From Polyangiaceae bacterium (GTDB taxonomy: Bacteria; Myxococcota_A; Polyangia; Polyangiales; Polyangiaceae), in NCBI GenBank assembly GCA_020846005.1, contig JADLEQ010000084.1, forward strand, positions 1 through 55,634: a DNA stretch of 55,634 nucleotides. The letters are read 5' to 3'. The position numbers and the translations under genes are program-made. This document shows, in pieces, positions 26,698 to 35,305 of the stretch (position 1 is its first letter; every line of letters begins with the position of its first letter). Under the pieces are notes generated by a model. The model saw only the letters and a list, made by a program, of their open reading frames with translations, was not told the origin of the DNA and did no database searches.

Positions 26698-28551
26698 ATG
26701 CCCCGCGCCCCCGACGTCCGTGCGGCGCACGACGCGGGCGCCCCCGCGACCCACCCCGCCGGACGCCACTGGCTGGACTCGGTGGGCGCCGCGACCGCGT
26801 TGGCGGTGCCGCTCCTCGTCACCCTGGGCCGGGCGACACCGGGCGCGCAGTGGGCCGGCGACCTGGCGCTCGTGCGCTCCCTCGGCCTCGTGCCGGTCGG
26901 GGCGGACGGCAGCCTCTCGCTGGCGCTCGGCGCGGTCGCGTCGCTGCTCCCCTTGGGCGGGCGGGTGCTCCGGGTCGCGCTGCCCGCGGCGATCGCCGTC
27001 GGGCTCGCGGGGCTGCTCACCTATCGACTCGCGCGCCGCGCGCTCGCCGCCGCCGGGACGACGCCGCGCCTCACCCCGCCGCTCGCGCTCGCCGGCGCGC
27101 TGCTGGCGGTGCTCGCGTCGCCTTGGCAGCTGCACGGCACCATCGCCGGCGGCGCGACGATCGCCGCGGCGCTCTGCCTGCTCGCGATCGATCTCGGGCC
27201 CGTCCGCGGCTCGGACGCGCGCCTCTGGGGAGCCCAGGGCGCGCTGCTCGCCGCGGCGGCGCTCGAGAGCCGGGCCGCCGGGGTCGCGGTCCTGTTGGCG
27301 CTGGCCGCGCGCGGGGTGGCGCTGGGCAGCGCGCCGACGCGGCGCGAGCTCGGCTGGCTCGCGGCCGGGAGCGCTGCGACAGCGCTGCTGCTGCTCGCGC
27401 CCGCCTGGCTCCGCCCGCTCTCCGGGCGCGCCTTCGTCGACCTCGGCGTCGACCTGGCGGACGTGCGCCTCGAGCGCGACGGCCCGAGCCCCGCGAGCGC
27501 GCTGGGCCTGTGGGTCGGGGACGTGGGCATCGTCTCTCTGGCGCTCGCGGCTGCTGGCGCGGCGATCGGCCTGTTTCACCGCGCGAGCCGCCCGGCGATC
27601 CTCCCCCTGACGTTGCTCGTGTCGTTCGACGCGGTGTCGCCGGCCGTCCGCGGCGGCCTGCTCATCCACGATCCGTTCGCCGCGCCCCGGCTCCTGGCCT
27701 TGGCGGCGCTCGGCGTCCTCGCGGCAGCCGGCGTCCACCGCGCCGTGCTCGCGCTGCTCCGGGTACGCGTCCCGTTGGCGCAGCCCGCGAGCGTGCTGCT
27801 CGTCGTCTTCACCTTCACGCTCGTGCTCGTCACGGCGGAGGACGCCAGCTACGCCGCCGACCGACGGGAGCAGCGCGGCGCCGACGCCTTCACCGAGGAG
27901 GCGCTCGGCGGCGCGCCCCCGCGCGCGATCATCCTGGTCCGCTCGGAGCCGCTCGCGTGGCGGCTGTGGGCGGCCCGCGCAGCGCACGGCGCCCGACCCG
28001 ACGTCGTGGTCGTCCCGGTCCCGCTCCTCCACCGCGGGAGCGTCGCGCGGCGCCTCGTCGAGGCCGAGCCGCTCCTGGCCCCGTTGATCCGTGACTACGC
28101 GGTGCAGGGGCGCACGACCGAGCACGCGCTCTCTTCGCTCGCCGACGCGCGCCCGCTCCTGGTCGAGCGCGATCCCGACCTCGACCCCCGCCTCGTCGAC
28201 CACCTCGTCCCGCACGGCGCCTGGCTCGAGCTGCGCGCGCACGCGCTCGGCCGCTCCGATCGGACCACGTCGCTCGCCGGCGTCCGCGCGACGTGGCGCC
28301 GCGCGGTCGCGGCCGTGCGCCACCCGCGCCACCGCGACCGGGCGACCGAGCACGTGATCGCGTCGCGACTGCGGGACCAGATCGTCACGCTCGTGGAGCT
28401 CGGCGATCGCGAGTCCGGTCGCGCCCTCCTCGACGAGCTGCGCCTGCTCGATCCGTCGCACCCGGCGGTGGAGGAGCTCGAGCGCGGGTCGTTCGGGGCC
28501 CGGGGCCCCGTGGCGACGGTCCTCGATCCGAGGCATGCTGCGCCGCGATGA
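26698..28551 (+). CDS. Polytopic membrane protein with cytoplasmic-type C-terminal domain
   Basis: A 617-aa protein whose first roughly 390 residues hold about ten hydrophobic segments (ATALAVPLLVTLG, LAGALLAVLASPWQLHG, SAATALLLLAPAWL, LALAAAGAAIGLFH). A soluble domain follows (AIILVRSEPLAWRLWAAR, DVVVVPVPLLHRGSVARRL), ending in a short TPR-like helical pair (IVTLVELGDRESGRALLDEL). The layout recalls DUF2723/GT-C-like membrane glycosyltransferases, but the acidic catalytic motif of the first loop is not obvious. The DUF1232 gene overlaps its stop by four bases (ATGA), so the two are translationally coupled. Confidence 0.85.
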   Translation: MPRAPDVRAAHDAGAPATHPAGRHWLDSVGAATALAVPLLVTLGRATPGAQWAGDLALVRSLGLVPVGADGSLSLALGAVASLLPLGGRVLRVALPAAIAVGLAGLLTYRLARRALAAAGTTPRLTPPLALAGALLAVLASPWQLHGTIAGGATIAAALCLLAIDLGPVRGSDARLWGAQGALLAAAALESRAAGVAVLLALAARGVALGSAPTRRELGWLAAGSAATALLLLAPAWLRPLSGRAFVDLGVDLADVRLERDGPSPASALGLWVGDVGIVSLALAAAGAAIGLFHRASRPAILPLTLLVSFDAVSPAVRGGLLIHDPFAAPRLLALAALGVLAAAGVHRAVLALLRVRVPLAQPASVLLVVFTFTLVLVTAEDASYAADRREQRGADAFTEEALGGAPPRAIILVRSEPLAWRLWAARAAHGARPDVVVVPVPLLHRGSVARRLVEAEPLLAPLIRDYAVQGRTTEHALSSLADARPLLVERDPDLDPRLVDHLVPHGAWLELRAHALGRSDRTTSLAGVRATWRRAVAAVRHPRHRDRATEHVIASRLRDQIVTLVELGDRESGRALLDELRLLDPSHPAVEELERGSFGARGPVATVLDPRHAAPR

Positions 28552-28928
28552 GCTCGCCGCCGTTCCCCGCCGCCGTCGAGTCGGCCGTGCGCGCGGTGGG
28601 CGGCGAGCGCGCCGTCCTCGGCCGCGTCCAGGCGACCCTCGCGCGAGTCCGCCGCGCGGCGCTCGAGGGGAGCGCGCCGCGAGCGCTCGCCGAGCAGGTG
28701 CAGACGCTCGGCGCGCTCCTCCGTGATCCGGAGTTCGTCGTGCCTTGGCCGGCGAAGCGCGCCGTCATCGCCGCGCTCGCCTACTTCGTCGTGCCGACGG
28801 ACGTGCTACCCGACGTGCTGGTCGGTGTCGGCTGGACGGACGACGCGCTCGTCGTGGCGTGGGCGCTCCACCAGGTGAGCGCGACGATCGCGGCCTACCG
28901 CGAGCACCGGCGGCTGCGCGGCGGCTGA
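28548..28928 (+). CDS. DUF1232 (YkvA-like) membrane protein
   Basis: ATG 28548 shares an ATGA overlap with the stop codon of the preceding gene, giving 126 aa. The DUF1232 core is clear: AVIAALAYFVVPTDVLPDVLVGVGWTDDA, a conserved membrane-embedded segment with the PxDxxPD motif. The family has no agreed biochemical function; related domains occur in YkvA and RNF170-like proteins. Coupling to the upstream membrane protein suggests they act together. Confidence 0.88.
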   Translation: MSSPPFPAAVESAVRAVGGERAVLGRVQATLARVRRAALEGSAPRALAEQVQTLGALLRDPEFVVPWPAKRAVIAALAYFVVPTDVLPDVLVGVGWTDDALVVAWALHQVSATIAAYREHRRLRGG

Positions 28929-28935
28929 CCCGCGC

Positions 28936-30699
28936 TCAGGGGTTGGCGTTGGCGGGGAGCCCCGCCGTGTCGAAACCCCAGAAGCGCCCCTCGCGCGCCA
29001 GCAGGCGCGGGCGCTCCGCGTCCTCGCGGAAGACGAGGCGCCGGATCGCGGCCTCGCTGGCGTCCTCCTGGCCGACGGGCGCGACGACCAGGACGACGTC
29101 GTAGTACCGCGCGTACCCGCAGCGCGGATCGTAGTCGAGCGGGGCGAACTCCCAGCCGCGGAGCGGCCACGCCGGCTGCGAGCCCGCGCGGAACCCGAGC
29201 GGCAGCGACGCGTAGCGCGCGAAGTTGAAGGCGTACTCGCCCTCGTTCCTCGCGACGTAGTAGGCGGCGAGGTGGAGGAGCGAGTGGGTGCGGAACGAGA
29301 ACGTCCCCGTGTCGTGCACGACGGCCGTCACGTTGCGCCCGGGCGGGAGCCGATCGACGACACGGGACGCGGCGTCCGTCTCGCGGGCGAAGGCCCAGGC
29401 GTGGGCGCACAGGTTCACGCCCGCGACGACGGCCAGCGCGAGCGCGAGGCGCTCGAACCTCGCCGGCGACGCCACGCGCGGCGCGGCGACGATCGCCGTG
29501 AGCAGCACGAGCTGCGCGAGGCGCGGGTAGATGACATGCGTCCCGATCCACACCGTGGGCACGGCGAAGTAGAGCGCCCCCGCCACGAGCAGCGGCAGCA
29601 CGGGCGCGCGCGATCCGGCCGGGGCGATCCCTGCGCGGCGGTCGCGCCGAGCGCGCCAGGCGATCGCGACGAGCAGCGCCACCGCCCCGCCCGCGAGCAC
29701 GGCGTCGGTGAAGTCCGCGTGCACGCCGTTCACGTTCGTGGGGAAGAGCGCGAGCTTCTTCCACAGCGGCGGCATCGTGCCCTCGAGCACCGGATCCTGG
29801 TACGAGCCCGGGTCCCAGCGGTACTGATGGCGGTATACGGCGACGCAGTGGAGCGCGCCGGCGCCGAGGGGCGCGAGCGCCGCGGCGGCCCGACCGAGCG
29901 CGCCGAGGGCGCGCCGGCGCGCGGTCGCCCCGGTCGCTCCGGCGGTGCGCCACGCGAGCTCCAGCGCCAGCGCCGTCGCCAGGGCGCACAGCAGGAGCAT
30001 CGCGAGGACGTGCGCGAAGGCGATCACCAGCCCGAGCCCCGCCGTGATCACGAAGGCCGCGACGCTGGGACGCTGCGCGGCGCGGGCGACCGCCACCAGC
30101 GCGAACGTCCCGAGCGCCACGCCGAGCGCGTGGTTCACGAACCCCCACGACAGCGCCAGCGAGAACAGCCCCGGCACGAGGAGCGCGGCGTACGCCGGCG
30201 GGCGCTCGAGCGTGCGCAGGAGCACCAGCGCACCCGCCGCGAGCCCGACGATGGCGAGCGAGACCACCAAGCGCCCCGCCAGCTCGACCGGCAGCGCGCG
30301 CCCGAGCGCGGCCGTGAGCCAGTGGAAGAGCCCGTTGTAGGTGAAGTAGTCGAGCTCGAAGCCCGCGTGCAGGGGCGAGGCCGAGTCCGTGAGCCGCCGC
30401 GCGATGGCGGCCATGCCGAGGTGCTGCGGGTAGTCGGCCATCGGCAGCAGCCGCGGCACGAACAGCGCCGCTGCCACGAGCCCGACCGCCCCCCAGTACA
30501 CCGCCGTCGCCCGCCGCGTCTCGAGCGCCAGGTACTCGATCCAGCGCCGTGGGGGCCCGGACGGTGCGGGCCCGGGCCGCTGCGCCCCCTCCGCCCGCAG
30601 CGCGAGCCCGGACCGGCGCGAGTCGGCGGGCCCGATCGAGCCCGCGTCGGGCTCCGGCTCGGCGCGGTCGAGCGCGTCGGGCGAGGGCGTCGCGGACAT
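28936..30699 (-). CDS. GT-C-like polytopic membrane protein
   Basis: ATG 30699 is chosen over more distal in-frame starts because a -10-like TATGCC lies six bases upstream. The 587-aa product has an Ala/Pro/Gly-rich cytoplasmic N-terminus of about 75 residues, then about eleven membrane segments. The first large loop carries LLPMADYPQHLGMAAIARRL, an acidic loop motif like that used by dolichyl/undecaprenyl-phosphate-sugar-dependent GT-C transferases. A periplasmic C-terminal domain (YYVARNEGEYAFNFARYASLPL) follows. It is probably involved in glycan assembly on lipids or proteins; donor and acceptor are unknown. Divergent from another GT-C-like gene across 88 bases. Confidence 0.85.
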   Translation of the reverse strand: MSATPSPDALDRAEPEPDAGSIGPADSRRSGLALRAEGAQRPGPAPSGPPRRWIEYLALETRRATAVYWGAVGLVAAALFVPRLLPMADYPQHLGMAAIARRLTDSASPLHAGFELDYFTYNGLFHWLTAALGRALPVELAGRLVVSLAIVGLAAGALVLLRTLERPPAYAALLVPGLFSLALSWGFVNHALGVALGTFALVAVARAAQRPSVAAFVITAGLGLVIAFAHVLAMLLLCALATALALELAWRTAGATGATARRRALGALGRAAAALAPLGAGALHCVAVYRHQYRWDPGSYQDPVLEGTMPPLWKKLALFPTNVNGVHADFTDAVLAGGAVALLVAIAWRARRDRRAGIAPAGSRAPVLPLLVAGALYFAVPTVWIGTHVIYPRLAQLVLLTAIVAAPRVASPARFERLALALAVVAGVNLCAHAWAFARETDAASRVVDRLPPGRNVTAVVHDTGTFSFRTHSLLHLAAYYVARNEGEYAFNFARYASLPLGFRAGSQPAWPLRGWEFAPLDYDPRCGYARYYDVVLVVAPVGQEDASEAAIRRLVFREDAERPRLLAREGRFWGFDTAGLPANANP

Positions 30700-30705
30700 C
30701 GGGCG

Positions 30706-30711
30706 GGCATA
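30706..30711 (-). promoter_or_regulatory. -10-like box TATGCC before the 30699 gene
   Basis: TATGCC on the minus strand ends six bases before the ATG at 30699. It is one of two divergent promoter candidates in this 88-base gap. Confidence 0.35.
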
Positions 30712-30750
30712 CCCGGCTCTCGGCGCCGTGTCACCCGCGCCGCCGCGCGC

Positions 30751-30779
30751 TTGCTCGCCGGCACCCCCGACGGTAGAGC
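30751..30779 (+). promoter_or_regulatory. Sigma-70-like promoter before the 30788 gene
   Basis: TTGCTC (30751-30756) and TAGAGC (30774-30779) are separated by 17 bases, the standard spacing. The -10 box ends eight bases before the ATG at 30788. Confidence 0.4.
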
Positions 30780-30787
30780 GCGCCGCG

Positions 30788-32299
30788 ATGCCCGACCGCG
30801 CGGACGCCACGCAGAGCGGCGACGCGCCGAGCTCGACGCGGCTCGTGTGGGTGGCCGTCGCGCTCGCCGTGATCACGATGGCGGTGTGGCGGGCGTGGCT
30901 CGTCGGCAGGGGACCCGACCCGGACACCGACGCCTACGGGCACCACGTGATCGCTCGCCAGCTCCTCGTCGAGCCGGGCAACCACGGCGTGCACTGGGTG
31001 TGGCTCCCGCTCTTCCACTGGCTGCAGGTGCCGCTCGCGTGGGCGGGCGGGTCGATGCAGGTGGTGCGGTGGGTCAACGTGGCGCTCTGGAGCGCGGCGC
31101 CGCTCCTCCTCGCGTGGCACCAGCGGCGGAGCGGCGCCGGCGCGCCGGCGAGCACGATCGCCCTCGGCGCCGCGCTCGTGGCCCTGGCGCCGATCGGGAT
31201 GCAGATGGGGACCACCGCCCAGCCCGAGCCGCTCTTCGCGCTCCTGGTCCTCGGGTTCGCTCACGCGATGCAGGCGCGCCGCTTCGGCTGGGCTGCGGCG
31301 CTGCTGTCGGCCGCGGTCCTCACCCGCTACGAGGCGTGGGCGGTGCTCGCGGCGACGGGCGCGTGGCTCGGGTGGAGAGCGCTCCGTCGCCGGACGCTCG
31401 CGCCGATCGACGGTGCCGGGCTCGGGCCGCTCCTCGTCCTCGCGGCGCCCGCCGCCGCCATCCTCGTCTGGGCGTGGCTCCGGGTCCCGGCGGACGGCCG
31501 GTGGTTCGGCTTCCTCGGCGAGACGAAGAAGTTCGCCAACGAGGCGCTCGGCGCACGTAGCGCGCTCGAGGTGGGCGCGCAGGCGACGCTCGAGGCCATC
31601 GTGTACTACCCGGTGACGATGGCGGCGCGCGTGTGGGGCCCGGTCGCGGTGCTCGTCCCGTTCGGGATCCCGCGCGTGATCCGCCGCCACCCGTGGCTCG
31701 CCGCGACGGGGGGCGCCTGCCTCGCGTTCGTGACCTGGAGCTGGATCATGCGGTCGTCGCTCGGGCTCGACCGTCACTTCGTGGTGCTGCTCCCGCTCTA
31801 CGGAGCCTTCGTCGCCGCGGGGGTCGAGGCGATCGCGGAGCGCGCCGGGGCGTGGGCACGCAGCGAGCGGGCGCGCCGGCGGGCGGGCCTCGCGCTCGCG
31901 TGCGCCGCGCTCGCGGGGACGGGGTGGTGGCTCGAGCGGTGGATGGGGCACTGGCGCGGCGCCATCGAGGGCGGGCTGCGCGATCGGGTCGAGACGGGCG
32001 CGTTCCTCCGCACCCTCCCGGCCCGCGGGGTCATCTTCTGCGACGAGGCCACCGTCGAGGTGCTGAGCGGCCTCGAGGGCGGGCGGTTCGAGCGCCGCCC
32101 GATGCCCGCGGCCCAGCTCGAGCGGCGCGTGCTCGAGGCCGCGCGGAGAGACGGCGTGGCGCACGTGGCGACCTGGGGCAGCAAGCTCGAGCCGCTCGCG
32201 GCGCACGGCGAGCTGATCTTCCGCCCGCCGAACGTGGACCCGCGGTGGGGGCTCGGCGTCCTCCGCGTGGTCGCGCCGGCGGGCGAGCCGACGCGCTGA
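30788..32299 (+). CDS. GT39/ArnT-like membrane glycosyltransferase
   Basis: A 503-aa polytopic protein starting at ATG 30788. After the first helix (LVWVAVALAVITMAVWRAW) the large loop holds GPDPDTDAYGHHVIARQLL, the acidic motif expected of GT-C enzymes. WVWLPLFHWLQVPLAW and TTAQPEPLFALLVLGFAHA match the PMT/ArnT-like helices, and LDRHFVVLLPLYG the later ones. The C-terminal 110 residues are soluble (FCDEATVEVLSGL). Such enzymes transfer sugars from polyprenyl-phosphate donors outside the inner membrane. It is divergent from a second GT-C-like gene, so the pair may modify one glycan. Confidence 0.87.
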   Translation: MPDRADATQSGDAPSSTRLVWVAVALAVITMAVWRAWLVGRGPDPDTDAYGHHVIARQLLVEPGNHGVHWVWLPLFHWLQVPLAWAGGSMQVVRWVNVALWSAAPLLLAWHQRRSGAGAPASTIALGAALVALAPIGMQMGTTAQPEPLFALLVLGFAHAMQARRFGWAAALLSAAVLTRYEAWAVLAATGAWLGWRALRRRTLAPIDGAGLGPLLVLAAPAAAILVWAWLRVPADGRWFGFLGETKKFANEALGARSALEVGAQATLEAIVYYPVTMAARVWGPVAVLVPFGIPRVIRRHPWLAATGGACLAFVTWSWIMRSSLGLDRHFVVLLPLYGAFVAAGVEAIAERAGAWARSERARRRAGLALACAALAGTGWWLERWMGHWRGAIEGGLRDRVETGAFLRTLPARGVIFCDEATVEVLSGLEGGRFERRPMPAAQLERRVLEAARRDGVAHVATWGSKLEPLAAHGELIFRPPNVDPRWGLGVLRVVAPAGEPTR

Positions 32300-32300
32300 G

Positions 32301-32891
32301 CTACTTCGGCCGGCGGCCGCGGAGGCGCGCGACCGGGCGGTGGCGCGCGCAGCCGACGAGGTGATCGTTCACCATGCCGACCGCCTGCATGTGCGCGTAC
32401 ACGATCGTCGGGCCGACGAAGCGGAAGCCGCGCGCCCGCAGATCGCGGCTGAACGCCTCGGCGAGCGGCGTGCGCGCCGGCACCTCCGCGAGCGACCGCC
32501 ACCGGTTCTGGATCGGGCGGCCGTCGACGAAGCGCCACTGGTACGCGGCGAAGCTCCCGTGCTCCTCCTGGACGGCGAGGAACGCCCGCGCGTTGCCGAT
32601 GGCGGAGTCGATCTTGAGCCGGTTGCGCACGATGCCCGCGTCGCCGAGCAGGCGCTGGCGCTCGCGCGCGCCGAACCGCACGACCCGCTCCGGATCGAAC
32701 CCGGCGAACGCCCGCCGGTACGCCTCGCGTCTGCGCAGGATGGTGATCCACGAGAGCCCCGCCTGGGCCCCCTCGAGCACGAGGAACTCGAAGAGGCGCC
32801 GGTCCTCCCAGACCGGGACCCCCCACTCCTCGTCGTGGTACTGCACGTAGAGGGGATCCGTCCCCGCCCACGGGCAGCGCGTCGCGCTCAC
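32301..32891 (-). CDS. tag: DNA-3-methyladenine glycosylase I
   Basis: A 196-aa base-excision repair enzyme removing 3-methyladenine from alkylated DNA. A GTG start at 32891 overlaps the stop of the upstream gene (GTGA). Family marks include CPWAGTDPLYVQYHDEEWGVP at the N-terminus, LVLEGAQAGLSWITILRRRE, and the zinc-snap pair in MVNDHLVGCARH, which with the N-terminal Cys and His makes up the Tag zinc site. Length and motifs are as in E. coli Tag. It is translationally coupled to a Dph6-like ATP pyrophosphatase, an unusual pairing. Confidence 0.93.
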   Translation of the reverse strand: MSATRCPWAGTDPLYVQYHDEEWGVPVWEDRRLFEFLVLEGAQAGLSWITILRRREAYRRAFAGFDPERVVRFGARERQRLLGDAGIVRNRLKIDSAIGNARAFLAVQEEHGSFAAYQWRFVDGRPIQNRWRSLAEVPARTPLAEAFSRDLRARGFRFVGPTIVYAHMQAVGMVNDHLVGCARHRPVARLRGRRPK

Positions 32892-33610
32892 GCCGCGCCC
32901 GCCCGCGCGCGCGCCGGTCCCTCCGCGACGGCGCGCGCGCCCGGGAGCAGATCGGCGAAGACGAAGCCGTCCCGCTCGACGACCTCCCCGAGCCGTACCT
33001 CGATCGGCCGCGACAACATCGGCCCCGCGCACACGAACGTGTGAAACTCGCCCCGCTCCCCGCACGGATCCGCCCCCGCGCGCGCCAGCGCCGCGAGGAG
33101 CCCCCGATCGAACCGGGCGCCGGCGAGCTCCCGGGGGAGCACGCGCGGATCGACGCAGGTGACCCGCGCGTCGACGCCGGCGTCGATCAGCTCGCCGGCC
33201 AGCTCGGCCGTGGGGCGCCCCCAGAGCGGGAACACCGGCTCGAGGCCGCTGCCCGCGAGCTGCCGCTCCCGATACGCGCGCACGTCCTCGAGGAACAGGT
33301 CGCCGAACGCGACCTGCGTGACCCCGCGGGCCCGCGCGTCGCGCACCGCCTCGCCCATCGCCTGCTCGTACTGCTCGTTGGAGCACACGGCGGGGATCCT
33401 CACCTTCACCAGCGGCAGGCCCGCCGAGGCCGCCTGCTCCTCGAGGAGCGCCTCGCGCACCGCGTGCATCGAGACGCGCTCGTAGGCGGCCGTCACCGTC
33501 GTGAGCAGCCCGACGACCTCGACCTCCCCCTGCCGGCGGAGCTCGTGGAGCGCCCAGGCGGAGTCCTTGCCGCTGCTCCAGGCGACCAACGTGCGGGGGC
33601 GGGCGGCCAT
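32888..33610 (-). CDS. Dph6-like (DUF71) PP-loop ATP pyrophosphatase
   Basis: A 240-aa protein starting at ATG 33610. The PP-loop LVAWSSGKDSAWALHEL binds and cleaves ATP; GLLTTVTAAYERVSMHAVR, VAFGDLFLEDVRAYRE and CGERGEFHTFVCAGP are hallmarks of the diphthine-ammonia ligase / MJ0570 family. In eukaryotes and archaea Dph6 amidates diphthine on EF2; bacteria lack diphthamide, so the bacterial enzyme must have another substrate, unknown here. The C-terminal Ala/Arg-rich tail overlaps tag by four bases. A -10-like TAGCCT lies nine bases upstream of the start. Confidence 0.88.
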   Translation of the reverse strand: MAARPRTLVAWSSGKDSAWALHELRRQGEVEVVGLLTTVTAAYERVSMHAVREALLEEQAASAGLPLVKVRIPAVCSNEQYEQAMGEAVRDARARGVTQVAFGDLFLEDVRAYRERQLAGSGLEPVFPLWGRPTAELAGELIDAGVDARVTCVDPRVLPRELAGARFDRGLLAALARAGADPCGERGEFHTFVCAGPMLSRPIEVRLGEVVERDGFVFADLLPGARAVAEGPARARAGAA

Positions 33611-33619
33611 CGGCGCCCG

Positions 33620-33625
33620 AGGCTA
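33620..33625 (-). promoter_or_regulatory. -10-like box TAGCCT before the Dph6-like gene
   Basis: TAGCCT on the minus strand ends nine bases before the ATG at 33610. It would drive the Dph6-like/tag operon. Confidence 0.35.
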
Positions 33626-33664
33626 CGCCGGAGCGCCGCCGCTTGCCAGCTCCGCGGCTCCCCG

Positions 33665-33670
33665 TACGAT
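33665..33670 (+). promoter_or_regulatory. -10-like box TACGAT before the CAP-domain gene
   Basis: TACGAT ends six bases before the ATG at 33677. A TTGCCA 15 bases upstream (33644-33649) could be the -35 element, at slightly short spacing. Confidence 0.45.
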
Positions 33671-33676
33671 CGGCGC

Positions 33677-34981
33677 ATGATCTCCTCCCCGCGCGTCCTT
33701 CGAGTCGGAGCTCCCTGGTGCCTCGCCGCGACGCTCGCGGCCGTGGCGTGCACGAGCAGCACGGAGGAGGAGGGCCCTCTCGGCGGGACCGGCGGCGCCG
33801 CCGCGGCGGGTACCGGGGGAGGGATTGGAGAGGGCGGAGGCGCGGCGGGCGCCAGCAGCGGCGGGGCCGCGGGCGCGGGCGGGAGCGCGGCGGGCGCGGG
33901 CGGGACGGCCGGCGCCGGAGGCAGCGCGGCGACGAGCGGCGCCGCCGGCGCGAGCGGCACCGCAGGCAGCAGCGGCGCGGCAGGCGCGAGCGGCGCGGCA
34001 GGCGCGAGCGGCGCGGCAGGCGCGAGCGGCGCGGCAGGCGTGGGCGGCAGCGGCGCGGCGGGCGCCAGCGGCGCGGGTGCCGGCGGATCGGGCGGCGGAG
34101 GCGGGAGCACGGGCGGGGCGTCGGGGACGGGCGGCGCGTCGGGGACCGGCGGGGCGGCAGGGACCGGCGGGGCGTCGGGGACCGGCGGGGCGTCGGGGAC
34201 GGGCGGGGCGTCGGGGACCGGCGGCGCGTCGGGGACCGGCGGCGCCTCGGGCACGGGCGGCGCCTCGGGCACGGGCGGCGCCTCGGGCACGGGCGGCGCC
34301 TCGGGCACGGGCGGCGCCTCGGGCACGGGCGGCGGGTCGGGTACCGGCGGGTCGGGTGGGGGCGGCACCGGGGGGAGCGGGGGTACCGGAGGCGCCGCCG
34401 GCACCGGCGGCTCCAGCGGCAGCGGCGACGTCCCGGGCAACGCGGCGTGCGAGGACGCGGCGACGTGGCCGTCCGGCCGCGCGACGGCCGAGGCGACGCT
34501 GCTCACCCTCATCAACCAGGTGCGCGCGAGCGGAGCCACCTGCGGCGGCGTGTGGAGGGCGCCGGCGCCGCCGCTCGCCTTCGACCCCTACCTGCGCTGC
34601 GCGGCGCGCCTGCACTCGCTCGACATGGTGACGAGGGACTACTTCAGCCACGGCACCTGGGACGCCAGCGCGGCCACCTGCACGTCCGATGGCCAGTGCG
34701 GCGGCAACGGCCTCATCTGCGCGAGCGAGTCCCCCAGCACCTCGCCCAAGCGCTGCGGCTTCGGGCCAGCGCGCCGCGTCACGAACGTCGGCGGGCAGAG
34801 CGGCGCCGGGTGGGAGAACATCGCCGCCGGCAACTCGACGGCGCAGGCGACGCTCGACCAGTGGCTGAACAGCACGGGCCACTGCGACAACCTGATGAAC
34901 GCGTCCCGCACGCTCGCCGGCATCGGCTACGCGAACGGCGGCGGCACGTACGGCCACTACTGGACGCTCGTGCTGAAGTGA
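33677..34981 (+). CDS. CAP (SCP/PR1-like) domain lipoprotein with long Gly-rich repeat spacer
   Basis: The 434-aa precursor starts at ATG 33677 and has a signal peptide with lipobox AVAC. A low-complexity spacer of about 220 residues follows, with many GGASGT hexads and GAAGAS units. The last 175 residues are a CAP domain: TLLTLINQVRASGATCGG, CAARLHSLDMVTRDYFSHGTW, GAGWENIAAGNSTAQATLDQW and GTYGHYWTLVLK, with the CAP-type His/Glu cavity residues and several Cys likely in disulfides. CAP proteins bind lipids or act as proteases or inhibitors; in bacteria the role is mostly unknown. The upstream open frame (from 33041) is antisense to the ATPase gene and is not used. Confidence 0.88.
   Translation: MISSPRVLRVGAPWCLAATLAAVACTSSTEEEGPLGGTGGAAAAGTGGGIGEGGGAAGASSGGAAGAGGSAAGAGGTAGAGGSAATSGAAGASGTAGSSGAAGASGAAGASGAAGASGAAGVGGSGAAGASGAGAGGSGGGGGSTGGASGTGGASGTGGAAGTGGASGTGGASGTGGASGTGGASGTGGASGTGGASGTGGASGTGGASGTGGASGTGGGSGTGGSGGGGTGGSGGTGGAAGTGGSSGSGDVPGNAACEDAATWPSGRATAEATLLTLINQVRASGATCGGVWRAPAPPLAFDPYLRCAARLHSLDMVTRDYFSHGTWDASAATCTSDGQCGGNGLICASESPSTSPKRCGFGPARRVTNVGGQSGAGWENIAAGNSTAQATLDQWLNSTGHCDNLMNASRTLAGIGYANGGGTYGHYWTLVLK
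34241..34330. repeat. Five perfect 18-base tandem repeats in the CAP-protein spacer
   Basis: Five identical 18-base units start at 34241, 34259, 34277, 34295 and 34313; each encodes one Gly/Ala/Ser/Thr hexad. They lie within a longer, less perfect hexad array (about 34110-34345). Perfect identity, including synonymous sites, indicates recent expansion. Confidence 0.92.
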
Positions 34982-35151
34982 CGTGTCGGGCGCGAGGGAG
35001 CGGGAGCCTGGACGCGCGGGAGCGGTGCCCGTGGAGTGTGGCCCTGGGCATGACGATGCCGGCGGGGCGCCGCTCGCTGCCGTCCGTCCAGGCTACCTGG
35101 TAGCGGGCCCCCGCCCCGCCACGTCCCGCCACCCACTCGCCGCCCCCGCCG

Positions 35152-35271
35152 TCAGAGCGCGTCCTCGACCTGCGCGAGGGCCCAGAGCTCGAGGAACTTC
35201 TCGCGCACCCACGGGTGGAGCGCCACCCGGCGCCCCAGGTCGCGGCTCGCGGCGCATTCACGCAGCGCAGC
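35152..35271 (-). pseudogene. Possible C-terminal gene remnant at the island edge
   Basis: On the minus strand 39 codons with strong GC-ending bias end in TGA at 35152-35154. The peptide (DLGRRVALHPWVREKFLE, then LWALAQVEDAL) looks like the end of a helical cytoplasmic protein. No start codon is present apart from CTG, and a TAA closes the frame upstream (35272-35274), 34 bases before the tRNA-derived repeat. This may be a gene truncated when the neighbouring island inserted or decayed. The stretch 34982-35151 shows no gene I can support. Confidence 0.3.
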
Positions 35272-35305
35272 TTAGCACACGGACTCGCGAAGACCGGCGG
35301 GCGCT

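Noticed and set aside
34110-34345. CRISPR-like array
   Set aside because: The repeats are contiguous without unique spacers and encode a Gly-rich peptide in frame; the same holds for 23748-23852 and 50058-50156.
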